A stretch of DNA of 64,000 nucleotides from Lysinibacillus sphaericus (lineage in GTDB: Bacteria; Bacillota; Bacilli; Bacillales_A; Planococcaceae), in NCBI RefSeq assembly GCF_002982115.1, contig NZ_CP019980.1, positions 3,790,001 through 3,854,000 on the forward strand. Reading direction: 5' to 3'. This document shows positions 1 through 8,752 of this stretch, one piece after another (position 1 is the stretch's first letter; each line of letters begins with the position of its first letter). The translations under genes were made by a program, and so were the position numbers. Under the pieces are notes generated by a model. It was not told the DNA's origin. It did not search any database and saw only the letters and a list, made by a program, of their open reading frames with translations.

Positions 1-968
1 AAGAATGTTTGATGTTTTTCTAATAAATCGACAGTTAAAGTCGTATCCCATTTTTTTAAGTATTTTGGAACATATTTTTCCTCTACTTGCTCGCCTTCAT
101 AAAGTGCTACAGGATATTGTTTTAACAAATCTGCTCGCGCCTCAGTCGCAATGACCTTTGCTATTTCACTCGCCAATGCCTCGTCCCCTTCTTTATCTAC
201 AACGGCAACAGATTCTGTTAACGTGAAGTTACCTTCCGTTGGGTCAATATAGTCGATTGGTAAGCCCTCATTTTTGGCATCAATTGCTTGAATACGTAAG
301 CCAAACCCTGCTGCGACTTCTCCTGTTTTCACCTTTTTAATAGGGCCAGAACCAGAACTTTCAATATGCGGTCCAGCATTTTTAATTAAATCTGCTAATA
401 CTTGCTTTCCTTCTTTTTCGCCATATTCACTCATAATCGCCTGTACTAATAGCCAGCCAGTAGAGGAGTCTAAAATATTTGGAAAAGAAACTAAATCTTT
501 ATATTCTGGCTTCGTTAAATCTTTAATTGTTTGTGGCACAGGTAGCCCTTTTTGCGCCAATAAATCTGTATTGATAAAAATAGACCCGACATTCCCTAAA
601 ATCGGTAATGCATAAGTTGAACCACCATCTAACGGCTTTAACTCAGAAGTTAGTTCAACAAACATTGATTTAGATGTTTGAGCACTTTCGATAAAGTAAG
701 AAGCCATTGTTACCACATCCGCTTCAATATCCTTACCCTCTGCCATCATTTTCCCACCTAATTCAGATGTACCGAATGATTGGATAATATACTTTCCTTC
801 ATACCCCTTTTTATCGAGTGTGGTTTGCATTACTTCAATTGCTTCATCATCAGCATTAGAATAGATAATAACTTGATCCTTCGTATCAGCCTCCGCACCT
901 CCACACGCTGCTAATACAATTGCAGAACTAACCGTTCCAAACATCATGACTGTCGACTTTTTCATCAT
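1..968 (-). CDS. ABC transporter substrate-binding lipoprotein (partial, C-terminus off window)
   Basis: The frame is open from an ATG at 968 to the window edge, giving about 322 visible residues. The N-terminus is a lipoprotein signal with an LAAC lipobox at about residues 20-23 followed by GG, so the protein should be anchored outside the membrane. The rest has the look of family 1 periplasmic-binding proteins of the Fe3+/2-aminoethylphosphonate/thiamine class. A GGAG site lies 8 nt upstream. Its start overlaps the permease stop by one base (TAATG), so it is the last gene of the ATPase-permease-binding protein operon. The substrate cannot be read from sequence; phosphonate or ferric iron are the usual ones in this class. 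Confidence 0.85.
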   Translation of the reverse strand, partial: MMKKSTVMMFGTVSSAIVLAACGGAEADTKDQVIIYSNADDEAIEVMQTTLDKKGYEGKYIIQSFGTSELGGKMMAEGKDIEADVVTMASYFIESAQTSKSMFVELTSELKPLDGGSTYALPILGNVGSIFINTDLLAQKGLPVPQTIKDLTKPEYKDLVSFPNILDSSTGWLLVQAIMSEYGEKEGKQVLADLIKNAGPHIESSGSGPIKKVKTGEVAAGFGLRIQAIDAKNEGLPIDYIDPTEGNFTLTESVAVVDKEGDEALASEIAKVIATEARADLLKQYPVALYEGEQVEEKYVPKYLKKWDTTLTVDLLEKHQTF

Positions 969-2593
969 TACATCTCCTTAAACTTTTCTTTATTTGTTGT
1001 TATATAGTCACAACCTAATTTCACAATGAGGTTTGTACATAAAATAAAAATTGAGAGAACAAAAATATCCGTATACTTCGCAAAATGCTGCAATTCTTTA
1101 ATGCGCGTTGAGACAAGCATCGTTTTCGTACTGACAAGGAAAATTACACCACTAACTGTCACCATGGCATTTAAAAAATAGTAGCTAAACATTTGAAAAA
1201 TAGTAGGTCTTATATTCGGCAAAATAACGCGAATGACCGTTTGAAGCCAAGAGTCCTTTAATAACTCTCCCGTCACTTCCCATGTTGGGTCCATTTTTTG
1301 CAAAGAGTTTTTCGCCATTAAATACGGTGTTGTAAAGAAATGGACAACCGTATAGGCAATAATGATAAAGAAGGTCCCTTTAAGCGAACTCCCATTGAAG
1401 AAAAATAAATAAGAAAGACCGAGTACCATACCTGGCACTGTATTGGTAATCATTGACGCAAAATCTAATGTACTTCTCCCTTTTAACGGTGTTCTGACAT
1501 TTAGAAGTGCTGAAACAAACGCGATGCCCACACCTAAAATTGCTGTAAAAAAGGCAACAATAAGAGAATTCATATAAACCCTTGTTAAATTTTTTTCTGC
1601 TAAAACATTTTGTACATGTTCCAATGTGAAACTAAAGTCATATGGATAGCCCTTAGTAAACGGCACGATAAACATTGTTGAGAAGATGATAAAAATCGTA
1701 CTTACGCATACTAACGATAGCACTGTAAATATACTGTCTCGAAGACGATGCACGACTAGAGCACTTTGACTGACATGCTTATATTGAAAATTAAATCGAT
1801 CTAGCACGCTTAGCATCACGATGCCAAGTACAGCAGGTACAAGCATAAGTACGGAAATTACCGCCCCTTGCTCAAATCGCACAATAGAGCCAAGCATCGC
1901 TTGATATAGCTCTGTTGCAATCACTTTATAACCCCCACCTACCGAAGCAGGGATACCAAAATCGGTAAAACTTAAAATAAACGTTAAAATAAATGCTCCA
2001 CCAATTGTTCCTATCATAGGTCGAAATACGGTATGGTAAAATCGACGTGATGGTCTATCATGCATTAGCATCGAGACAAGCAAAAAGCGTTTATCAATGT
2101 ACTGCATGGAATTTTGCATTAAAATAAATGCAACAGGCAATGTGTAAAGCACATACCCAATCAACAAGCCATTAAATCCATAAATTGTCACTAAGGGCTT
2201 CCCCAGAAGTTTTGTTATAATTCCTTGATTGCCAAATGTGTAAAGCAATACAAAACCATAGGTAATTGTCGGCAAGAGCATCGGCAATGTTACCCCGATA
2301 TGTACAAGCTTTTTTAAATGTTGATTCATCGTCGTAAAATGCATGGCATAGGCAAGAGCAAACGCTAAACAAGTAGTAATAACGGCAGCGACAAATGACA
2401 CTTGGAAACTATTAAGAAACGCTTCCCGAATTTCAACGCTCTGTAATGCTTCTACATAGTTTTGAATCGTTACGCTATTGCCTTTTTTCAAAGACTGCCA
2501 AAACATATAAAGTAATGGCACAATTAAAAAGAACAGAAAAAAGAAGACAATTGGCAGAAAGAGAATTTTCACCATTTTATTCGTTTTAAGCAT
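968..2593 (-). CDS. ABC transporter permease, fused FbpB/AEP type
   Basis: About 541 residues with two homologous membrane halves of roughly six helices each. This is the single-chain permease layout of Fe3+ and 2-aminoethylphosphonate importers. An EAA-type cytoplasmic loop is visible in the second half (LLKDSWLQTVIRVILP) and a related one in the first half. I chose the ATG at 2593 because GGAG sits 6 nt upstream; a longer in-frame start at 2605 lies inside that ribosome site. The start overlaps the end of the ATPase gene by 8 nt, indicating translational coupling. It should form the membrane channel for the binding protein encoded just downstream. Confidence 0.88.
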   Translation of the reverse strand: MLKTNKMVKILFLPIVFFFLFFLIVPLLYMFWQSLKKGNSVTIQNYVEALQSVEIREAFLNSFQVSFVAAVITTCLAFALAYAMHFTTMNQHLKKLVHIGVTLPMLLPTITYGFVLLYTFGNQGIITKLLGKPLVTIYGFNGLLIGYVLYTLPVAFILMQNSMQYIDKRFLLVSMLMHDRPSRRFYHTVFRPMIGTIGGAFILTFILSFTDFGIPASVGGGYKVIATELYQAMLGSIVRFEQGAVISVLMLVPAVLGIVMLSVLDRFNFQYKHVSQSALVVHRLRDSIFTVLSLVCVSTIFIIFSTMFIVPFTKGYPYDFSFTLEHVQNVLAEKNLTRVYMNSLIVAFFTAILGVGIAFVSALLNVRTPLKGRSTLDFASMITNTVPGMVLGLSYLFFFNGSSLKGTFFIIIAYTVVHFFTTPYLMAKNSLQKMDPTWEVTGELLKDSWLQTVIRVILPNIRPTIFQMFSYYFLNAMVTVSGVIFLVSTKTMLVSTRIKELQHFAKYTDIFVLSIFILCTNLIVKLGCDYITTNKEKFKEM

Positions 2594-3338
2594 AGGATTC
2601 TCCAAACAGTTGATAGATGTTATGACGTTTAATATGAAGTTGCTTTAATATAAAGTCTTCCACAAATTGATTTTTTGGTGTTTTCAATATTTCGTGAGGT
2701 GTGCCATATTGTGAGACAGTTCCCTCATTAATGATGAGTACTTTATCTGATAATGTGAGCGCCTCCTCAGGATCATGTGTCACAATAATAGTTGTTAATT
2801 TAAATTGGCGAGCAATTGATTTAATGCGCTCCTTAATGGATTCTTTAATCACACCATCTAGCGCACTTAACGGTTCATCTAGCAATAAAATTTTCGGCTG
2901 CATAACAAGCGTTCTAGCAATAGAGACACGTTGTTTCTGTCCACCAGATAATTCGTGAATCTTTTTATGTAAATGTGGAGCGAGTTCTAAGAAATCCACA
3001 TACTCCTGAATCTCAGCTTTTGACATTTGCTGTTTTTTATTTTTCAAGCCATAGACGATATTGTCGTAAGCATTCAAATGTGGGAACAACGCGAAATCTT
3101 GGAAAACGATATTAAATCCTCTATCCTGCATCGATTGTTTCGATATATCTTGTCCATTGTAAAAAAGTTGTCCATCTGTTTGTTCTGTGAGACCTAAAAC
3201 AATGTTGAGTAATGTCGTTTTCCCACAACCACTCGGCCCCAATAACGAAACAATTTCACCAGAATCTATCGTTAAATTTATATCTCTTAAAACATTTTTA
3301 TTTTTATAACTTTTTGAAATATTTTTTAGTTCTAACAA
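2586..3338 (-). CDS. ABC transporter ATP-binding protein
   Basis: A 250-residue ABC ATPase with Walker A (GPSGCGKTT), signature LSGGQKQR, Walker B (ILLLDEP) and an H-loop (IIVTHDPEEA). It energises the fused permease. The predicted start is TTG at 3338, placed 7 nt after a strong AAGGAG; the upstream in-frame extension covers that site and is unlikely to be translated. It is short for the family and lacks the C-terminal regulatory TOBE domain seen in 350-residue homologues. First gene of the importer operon, divergent from the DeoR regulator gene. Confidence 0.9.
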   Translation of the reverse strand: MLELKNISKSYKNKNVLRDINLTIDSGEIVSLLGPSGCGKTTLLNIVLGLTEQTDGQLFYNGQDISKQSMQDRGFNIVFQDFALFPHLNAYDNIVYGLKNKKQQMSKAEIQEYVDFLELAPHLHKKIHELSGGQKQRVSIARTLVMQPKILLLDEPLSALDGVIKESIKERIKSIARQFKLTTIIVTHDPEEALTLSDKVLIINEGTVSQYGTPHEILKTPKNQFVEDFILKQLHIKRHNIYQLFGESYA

Positions 3339-3414
3339 ATTGCTCACTCCTTTTGAGTTGTTAACCACAGTATAGAGACAATTTGTAAAGGGAAATCACA
3401 TGTTTGTGTAAATG

Positions 3415-3466
3415 TTGAGTAAATTCTGACTAACTGTTGACAAACTTATTACTACTTTGAGTAAAT
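3415..3466. promoter_or_regulatory. Direct repeats TTGAGTAAAT, candidate DeoR operators
   Basis: Two identical 10-bp copies of TTGAGTAAAT lie at 3415-3424 and 3457-3466, 42 bp apart (about four helical turns), between the divergent importer and DeoR genes. A TTGACA hexamer lies between them at 3437-3442. Position and phasing suggest operator half-sites for the DeoR protein; binding is inferred. Confidence 0.45.
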
Positions 3467-3485
3467 AACAATAAGAGGTGATGTA

Positions 3486-4244
3486 ATGTATACAGTAGAA
3501 AGGCAACAACATATTTTGCAATTCATTCGGAATAACAAGGTAGTAAAATTAGTAACCCTGACAAAAGAATTCAATGTATCGATGGAAACTATTCGAAGAG
3601 ATATTCAACAACTTGTGCAAGAGAAGAAGATCGAGAAGTTTTATGGGGGTGTAAAATATATTGAACCCGTTGAAGGATTAATGGACAATCGATTAACACA
3701 GCAGTTAACAGAAAAAATCGCCATTGCCAAAGCTTGTGCTTCTTTAGTTAATAATGGTGACTGCATTTTTATCGATAGTGGCTCAACAACTTATCAAATG
3801 ACACCATTTCTACTAGGCAAGGAGAAACTAACAGTCGTGACGAACTCTCTTCCTGTAGCATTTGATTTAATTGGTTCTAATATTGAAGTGATGATTATCG
3901 GCGGAAGAGTGCGACATTCGGAAAAATCGGTCACTTCAAATGACTTTCTTTTCCACTTCGACCATCTCAATATTAATAAGGCATTTATATGCGCTAGTGG
4001 CGTGACATTAGAAAAAGGAATATCCGATTTTAGTTTAGAAGAAGCGATGACGAGGAAACAGCTTATTAATATTTCGCAGACAGTTTATGTTGCAACTGAT
4101 TCTACCAAATTCAATAAAGATGTGGCTATTCAAGTATGCCCGCTAGAAGAGGTCGATATGATCCTTACTGATAACGGACTGCCCAAAGAAACATTACATC
4201 AATTCACGGAGGCAGGCATTCAGCTGAAGGTTGTTGATATCTAA
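3486..4244 (+). CDS. DeoR/GlpR-family transcriptional regulator
   Basis: A 252-residue protein with an N-terminal winged HTH (about residues 5-57, including the family pattern SMETIRRDI) and a C-terminal DeoR sensor domain with ISOCOT-type fold (DSGSTT at about 98-103, then IIGGRV). The family normally represses sugar-phosphate or related transport genes and is released by a phosphorylated metabolite. Ribosome site AAGAGGTGATG precedes the ATG. It is divergent from the ABC importer, which is its most likely target. The effector is unknown. Confidence 0.88.
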   Translation: MYTVERQQHILQFIRNNKVVKLVTLTKEFNVSMETIRRDIQQLVQEKKIEKFYGGVKYIEPVEGLMDNRLTQQLTEKIAIAKACASLVNNGDCIFIDSGSTTYQMTPFLLGKEKLTVVTNSLPVAFDLIGSNIEVMIIGGRVRHSEKSVTSNDFLFHFDHLNINKAFICASGVTLEKGISDFSLEEAMTRKQLINISQTVYVATDSTKFNKDVAIQVCPLEEVDMILTDNGLPKETLHQFTEAGIQLKVVDI

Positions 4245-4260
4245 AGCATTGTTTGAGTAA

Positions 4261-4280
4261 ATTGTTTGAGTGACTGGCAC
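4261..4280 (+). repeat. Dispersed 20-bp motif, copy 1
   Basis: ATTGTTTGAGTGACTGGCAC, directly after the DeoR stop codon. The preceding bases repeat the first part (ATTGTTTGAGTAA). One of five copies in the window. Confidence 0.7.
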
Positions 4281-4293
4281 CGATAATACGTAA

Positions 4294-4316
4294 AAAACCC
4301 ACTTCTCGTGGGTTTT
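4294..4316. terminator. Bidirectional terminator between DeoR and HAD genes
   Basis: AAAACCCAC at 4294-4302 pairs with GTGGGTTTT at 4308-4316 around a 5-nt loop. U-rich tracts follow on both strands. It serves the convergent DeoR (+) and HAD (-) genes. Confidence 0.8.
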
Positions 4317-4332
4317 CCTTTTAATATTCAAA

Positions 4333-4352
4333 ATTGTTTGAGTGACTGGCAC
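4333..4352 (+). repeat. Dispersed 20-bp motif, copy 2
   Basis: ATTGTTTGAGTGACTGGCAC, identical to copy 1 and 72 bp from it. It abuts the stop codon of the HAD gene (4353), so two direct copies bracket the terminator. Confidence 0.7.
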
Positions 4353-5123
4353 TTAAATAATTTTTAAATAGCGCATCGCTTTCGCAAGTCCGTCCGCATC
4401 TACATGATCGGTAATATGTGTCGCGACCGCCTTTACTTTTTCATGTCCATTTCCCATTGCCACGCTCGTACCAACAGCCTCTAACATTTCAATATCATTC
4501 ATACCATCACCAAAAGCAATGGCATCCTCTAACGTTAAGCCCATTTTCGCGAGCACTTTTTCGATTCCAGCAGCCTTGGAACCTCCTTTAGGTAAAATAT
4601 CACAAGAATATTCATGCCAGCGCACGAACTGGACATTTGGAAATGCCTCATCATACAAATGTTCATCTTTCTCTTCCATAAAGATGAGTGTTTGATAAAC
4701 ATCGTGCTGCATATAATAAGATGAGTCTAATTCTGGGTACGGGTATTTTAACGTGTTTAAACTTTCGGATACCTTGTTATGCCCTCCAACTGACGCAATC
4801 ATTCGCTTGTCATCTAAAAAAACAACGGGTTCATTGCGAGCTTCTCCAAAGGCAATAATTTTCGCTAATTCTTCTTTTTCCACACCATTTGCGTAGACAA
4901 CCTCGCCTTGATAAACGACGTACTGTCCATTAAAAGTCACATATGTGTCAATATCAAGCTCTTCTAGTAATGGTTCAATCATAAATGGTGCACGTCCAGT
5001 AGCAATTGCAAGCTCATATCCTTTACGACGTGCTTCTAATAGCGCTTCTTTCGCAGAAGCAGGCAATACTTTTTCACTGTTATAGAGCGTTCCATCTACA
5101 TCAAAAAATAAAATTTTTTTCAT
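4353..5123 (-). CDS. HAD-superfamily (Cof-type) phosphatase
   Basis: 256 residues. Motif I DVDGT at residues 8-12 holds the aspartyl nucleophile. Motif II is ATGR at about 41-44, and the C-terminal motif GDGMNDIEML at about 205-214 supplies the Mg-binding acids. The large cap between them places it in subclass IIB (Cof/YkrA). These enzymes dephosphorylate sugar phosphates or nucleotides such as FMN. B. subtilis also carries a HAD gene, ykrA, beside rpoY-rnjA, which supports orthology. The substrate is not determined by sequence. Confidence 0.88.
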   Translation of the reverse strand: MKKILFFDVDGTLYNSEKVLPASAKEALLEARRKGYELAIATGRAPFMIEPLLEELDIDTYVTFNGQYVVYQGEVVYANGVEKEELAKIIAFGEARNEPVVFLDDKRMIASVGGHNKVSESLNTLKYPYPELDSSYYMQHDVYQTLIFMEEKDEHLYDEAFPNVQFVRWHEYSCDILPKGGSKAAGIEKVLAKMGLTLEDAIAFGDGMNDIEMLEAVGTSVAMGNGHEKVKAVATHITDHVDADGLAKAMRYLKII

Positions 5124-5168
5124 CCTATAATCCCTCTCTTTATGTATGATGTTGCAAAGGCTAAATCC

Positions 5169-5197
5169 TTTACACAGGCATTGTTTTTAATTATAAT
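5169..5197 (+). promoter_or_regulatory. SigA promoter of the 23-residue peptide gene
   Basis: TTTACA at 5169-5174, a 17-bp spacer and a perfect TATAAT at 5192-5197. Transcription should begin near 5204, about 15 nt before the ATG at 5219, just leaving room for the ribosome site. Confidence 0.7.
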
Positions 5198-5218
5198 GAT
5201 CCTAAGGAGTGATGTGCC

Positions 5219-5290
5219 ATGCTGAAGAAACTAAAGCGAAAATTGTTGAAGCGACTTCGTGGCGTACTCGGAAAAAAATCAATTGCCTAA
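5219..5290 (+). CDS. 23-residue basic amphipathic peptide, unrecognised
   Basis: An ATG at 5219 follows AAGGAG with about 9 nt spacing and opens a 23-codon frame ending in TAA at 5288-5290. Ten of 23 residues are Lys or Arg and none is acidic. Leucines recur every three to four positions over residues 2-17 (LKKLKRKLLKRLRGVL), so a helix would have one hydrophobic and one strongly basic face. It has its own promoter just upstream and an intrinsic terminator 6 nt after the stop, making a transcript of about 120 nt. I do not recognise a family. A membrane-active, nucleic-acid-binding or ribosome-associated peptide, or a dual-function small RNA, are all possible. Confidence 0.6.
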   Translation: MLKKLKRKLLKRLRGVLGKKSIA

Positions 5291-5295
5291 CATTT

Positions 5296-5329
5296 GCCCT
5301 TCATTATTTGAAGGGCTTTTCTTTATTTT
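5296..5329 (+). terminator. Terminator of the small peptide gene
   Basis: GCCCTTCA (5296-5303) pairs with TGAAGGGC (5309-5316), followed by TTTTCTTTATTTT. Confidence 0.85.
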
Positions 5330-5562
5330 AGAGTAGCTGCGTGATAATATAAAGGAAATGCATTTATTTGACTATGCGCAACCACTGTCTCATTGCTTTT
5401 CATGAAAAGTGCAAGATAAAAGTATTGAGATACAAGAAATTCAAACGCTCATTTCTTTATTCGTCTAAAGTATACTAGAAATTCGCGATTTTTTCTTGTA
5501 GTACGTGTGTGGTAATAGCCAAATGTGCAATAATAATGTACGCAATCAAAGGAGAGCAAACT

Positions 5563-5772
5563 ATGATTTACAAAGTTTATTATCAAGAAAAAGCAAATGA
5601 GATTCCAGTTCGCGAAAACACTAAAAGTCTATACCTTGAAGCTGCTTCAGAACGTGAAGTACGTCAAAAGTTACAAGACCGTCATTACAACATTGAGTTC
5701 ATTCAACTGCTTGAAGGTAACTATTTAGAGTACGAACAAGCAAGTCCGAACTTCGTCTTGGAGGAAATTTAA
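5563..5772 (+). CDS. rpoY: RNA polymerase epsilon subunit
   Basis: A 69-residue protein of the DUF1447/YkzG family, the small auxiliary epsilon subunit found in Firmicutes RNA polymerase. I chose the ATG at 5563 because AAAGGAGA lies 8 nt upstream and the resulting length fits the family. The characteristic N-terminus MIYKVYYQ and the acidic, aromatic-rich C-terminal half are present. It lies 5 nt before rnjA, the conserved rpoY-rnjA pair of Bacillus, and the two are almost certainly co-transcribed. Confidence 0.95.
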   Translation: MIYKVYYQEKANEIPVRENTKSLYLEAASEREVRQKLQDRHYNIEFIQLLEGNYLEYEQASPNFVLEEI

Positions 5773-5777
5773 CAAAC

Positions 5778-7445
5778 ATGAAGTTTGTTAAAAATGACCA
5801 AGCAGCTGTTTTCGCGCTCGGCGGACTGGGCGAAATCGGCAAAAATACTTACGGTGTTCAATTTCAAGATGAAATCATCTTAATTGATGCCGGTATAAAA
5901 TTTCCAGAAGACGATTTACTCGGGATTGACTATGTTATTCCAGATTACACGTATTTAGTACGAAACGTAGATAAAATTAAAGGGCTATTTATTACGCACG
6001 GACACGAAGACCATATTGGTGGTATCCCTTATTTACTACGTCAAGTAAATGTTCCTGTTTATGGAGGTAAGCTTGCACTTGGCTTATTGCGCAATAAACT
6101 AGAAGAGCATGGTTTACTACGTACAACAAAACTAATCGAAATTAAAGAAGAAGATATTATTAAATTTAGAAAGACATCTGTCAGCTTCTTTAGAACAACG
6201 CATAGTATTCCAGATGCTTACGGTATCGTCGTTAAAACACCTCCAGGCAATATCGTGCATACAGGTGACTTTAAATTCGACTTTACACCTGTAGGAGAGC
6301 CTGCAAACTTAACAAAAATGGCTGAAATCGGACGTGACGGCGTTCTTTGCCTATTATCTGATAGTACGAATGCTGAAAAACCAAATTTCACAATGTCTGA
6401 ACGTACAGTTGGAAAAAGTATCGATGAAATCTTCCGCAAGGTAGATAGTCGTATTATTTTCGCAACATTTGCATCCAATATTCACCGCTTACAACAAGCA
6501 ACAGATGCTGCCATTAAATACGGACGGAAAATCGCTGTATTCGGTCGATCTATGGATAATGCCATTACAATTGGCCGTGAGCTAGGCTACATCAACGCAC
6601 CAAAAGATACTTTTATTGATGCGCAAAGCATTAACCGTTTACCTGCCAATGAAGTAATGATTTTATGTACAGGCTCACAAGGTGAACCAATGGCAGCACT
6701 ATCTCGTATTGCCAATGGTACACACCGTCAAATTCAAATCCAGCCTGGCGATACAGTTGTCTTCTCTTCTTCACCAGTACCAGGGAATACGGTTAGCGTA
6801 AATAAAATTATCAACTTACTGTTCCGTGCTGGTGCAGAAGTTATTCATGGTGCATTAAATAATATCCATACTTCTGGTCACGGTTCACAAGAAGAACAAA
6901 AGCTTATGCTACGACTGATGAAGCCAAAATTCTTTATGCCTATTCACGGTGAATTCCGTATGCTAAAAATGCATACGCATTTAGCAGAAGATTGTGATGT
7001 TCCACTGGAAAATACATTCGTCATGGAAAATGGTGATGTTCTGGCATTAAGTGCAAATGAAGCACATGTGGCAGGTCGCATCCCTTCTGGTGATGTCTAT
7101 ATTGACGGTAATGGTATAGGAGACATCGGTAATATTGTCTTACGTGATCGTCGCATCCTTTCTGAAGAAGGTTTAGTCATTGTTGTTGTCAGTGTTGATA
7201 TGGAAAACCAAAAAATCGTTTCAGGGCCTGATATTATTTCACGAGGGTTTGTCTATATGCGTGAATCTGGCACAATGATTAACGAAGCACAAAAAATGCT
7301 AAATCGTCATCTAAATGAAACAATCCAAGGTAAAACACCTCAATGGACAGAACTTAAAAATGAAATCACTGATGTTTTAGGACCTTATTTATTTGAGAAA
7401 ACAAAACGTCGTCCAATGATATTACCAATTATTATGGAAGTATAA
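5778..7445 (+). CDS. rnjA: Ribonuclease J1
   Basis: 555 residues, the usual length. It is a metallo-beta-lactamase/beta-CASP ribonuclease with combined 5'-3' exo- and endonuclease activity, central to mRNA turnover and rRNA maturation in Firmicutes. The metal-binding motif HGHEDH is at residues 74-79, and further ligands are in HTGDFKFD and in the beta-CASP region ([19 protein letters not shown]). The C-terminal domain ends with the FLFEKT-like segment ([12 protein letters not shown]). The ribosome site GGAGG lies inside the end of rpoY, about 13 nt before the ATG, suggesting coupled translation. Confidence 0.97.
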   Translation: MKFVKNDQAAVFALGGLGEIGKNTYGVQFQDEIILIDAGIKFPEDDLLGIDYVIPDYTYLVRNVDKIKGLFITHGHEDHIGGIPYLLRQVNVPVYGGKLALGLLRNKLEEHGLLRTTKLIEIKEEDIIKFRKTSVSFFRTTHSIPDAYGIVVKTPPGNIVHTGDFKFDFTPVGEPANLTKMAEIGRDGVLCLLSDSTNAEKPNFTMSERTVGKSIDEIFRKVDSRIIFATFASNIHRLQQATDAAIKYGRKIAVFGRSMDNAITIGRELGYINAPKDTFIDAQSINRLPANEVMILCTGSQGEPMAALSRIANGTHRQIQIQPGDTVVFSSSPVPGNTVSVNKIINLLFRAGAEVIHGALNNIHTSGHGSQEEQKLMLRLMKPKFFMPIHGEFRMLKMHTHLAEDCDVPLENTFVMENGDVLALSANEAHVAGRIPSGDVYIDGNGIGDIGNIVLRDRRILSEEGLVIVVVSVDMENQKIVSGPDIISRGFVYMRESGTMINEAQKMLNRHLNETIQGKTPQWTELKNEITDVLGPYLFEKTKRRPMILPIIMEV

Positions 7446-7456
7446 TCTTCTATATT

Positions 7457-7493
7457 AAGAAGCTACGCACTATTCGCGTAGCTTCTTTTTTTG
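7457..7493 (+). terminator. Terminator of rpoY-rnjA
   Basis: A 12-bp perfect stem (7457-7468 with 7476-7487) with a 7-nt loop, then a run of T. Confidence 0.92.
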
Positions 7494-7770
7494 CATAGAA
7501 ACTCTATTTTTCTTCCATAAAGTAATATCCTTGTTCAAGCCTCCTCTATGGATGGAGTTGAATAATTAAATCAGGACATCTCCCATTACTCTTTGTGGCA
7601 AAATAATCCGTCTTTATCATTTTTGTTCTGATAGCGCTTATTTTGTCCCACGTTTAAAAATGTTAAATGTGATTTCATAAATTTTTAAAATTTTGAAACC
7701 TCCGCCAACATTTTACGTATATAGTAATATCCTCTTGAAAAAGTGCACCATCTCTTTTCAAAAACAAATA
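7494..7770. other. Intergenic stretch, nothing supported
   Basis: AT-rich sequence between the rnjA and TetR terminators. Very short open frames occur on both strands, but none has a ribosome site at a workable distance. Confidence 0.5.
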
Positions 7771-7818
7771 CAAAAAAATAGAATTATCCACAATAACAAA
7801 ACTGTGAACAATTCTATT
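7771..7818 (-). terminator. Terminator of the TetR gene
   Basis: AATAGAATT at 7777-7785 pairs with AATTCTATT at 7810-7818, and an inner CAC/GTG extends the stem. On the minus strand it is followed by seven T, 8 bases after the TetR stop. Confidence 0.75.
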
Positions 7819-7825
7819 TCAACAA

Positions 7826-8659
7826 TTAAAACTGAAAGTATTTATCCAATACATAGACGACCCATTGACACCCCGGCTGCAGACGAATATTTTCAATTAA
7901 ACCTTTGATAATCGCTTGACTATATGTTGTATGCTCAACCTGATTTTTTAAAAGCTCCAAAGATTCCCGCTCAATAGACGGCTCTAAGTTATGAATATTT
8001 TGATCAATTAACTGTAATAGCGATTCCTGCGTTATTTCTTGATCACATGGTCTTGCTACTAATTGAGCAAGTTCTTCGGTAATAAAAGGAATTGTCGTAT
8101 GTCGAGCAATTATATCGGTCTTTTCCGCTAAAGATTGCGCCAACTGATCTAGGTCGAGCGGTAAATCAGAAAATATAAATAGCTCGGCATAACTTTTCAT
8201 AAACCCTTTTACACAATACATAACATCGTACTTTGTCTCTTGTAGCTCTTCCCGATACAACTGTTCAAGCATTTGGACTATAGACTTCGACATATCTGCT
8301 TCATAGGCACTCACTTTGAGAAACAACTCTTTATTTGTAAGAAAAACCTTTTCATTAAAAAAAACACGTGACGATGCTGCATGTTTTTTGAATGCTTGAA
8401 AAATATTTTTGTAGAAATCAACCAGCATGACATCTTTTTTATTCGAATTTCTGACTACGTGGTCAATGTCTGCAATAAATTGCTGTAAGTAGTAGTCAAC
8501 CATTGAGAAAAGAAGCTCATCTTTTGTTTTAAAAGACAAATAAAATGCCCCTTTAGAAATCCCACAGCGTTCCGTAATTTGCTGTACAGATGTTGCTTCA
8601 AAGCCTTGTTCAGAGAACAGTTCTAATGCTTTCTCCATAATTAATTGCTTTTTTAACAT
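7826..8659 (-). CDS. TetR/AcrR regulator of the adjacent RND pump
   Basis: 277 residues. The N-terminal TetR HTH covers about residues 5-52 (ELFSEQGFEATSVQQITERCGISKGAFYLSFKTKDEL). The ligand domain is longer than usual (TetR proteins are mostly near 200 residues). It is divergent from a SwrC-type RND gene, the arrangement of B. subtilis yerO-swrC. A palindrome sits between the -35 and -10 of the pump promoter, the expected place for repression. The inducing compound is unknown. Confidence 0.88.
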   Translation of the reverse strand: MLKKQLIMEKALELFSEQGFEATSVQQITERCGISKGAFYLSFKTKDELLFSMVDYYLQQFIADIDHVVRNSNKKDVMLVDFYKNIFQAFKKHAASSRVFFNEKVFLTNKELFLKVSAYEADMSKSIVQMLEQLYREELQETKYDVMYCVKGFMKSYAELFIFSDLPLDLDQLAQSLAEKTDIIARHTTIPFITEELAQLVARPCDQEITQESLLQLIDQNIHNLEPSIERESLELLKNQVEHTTYSQAIIKGLIENIRLQPGCQWVVYVLDKYFQF

Positions 8660-8687
8660 ATTTTTAAATCTCTCCTAATGCATTTCG

Positions 8688-8716
8688 TTGACAAATGACT
8701 GATTAGTCATTAGTAT
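8688..8716 (+). promoter_or_regulatory. RND pump promoter with embedded TetR palindrome
   Basis: TTGACA at 8688-8693, a 17-bp spacer, then TAGTAT at 8711-8716. ATGACTGATTAGTCAT (8695-8710), a perfect inverted repeat with a 4-bp centre, fills the spacer. Occupancy would block polymerase directly. Confidence 0.7.
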
Positions 8717-8752
8717 AAATAATTGAATCTAGTAAGTCAATAAAGGGTAGGT

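Noticed and set aside
7693..7908. Plus-strand open frame of 71 codons before the TetR gene end.
   Set aside because: It crosses the TetR terminator and overlaps the TetR 3' end; no ribosome site.
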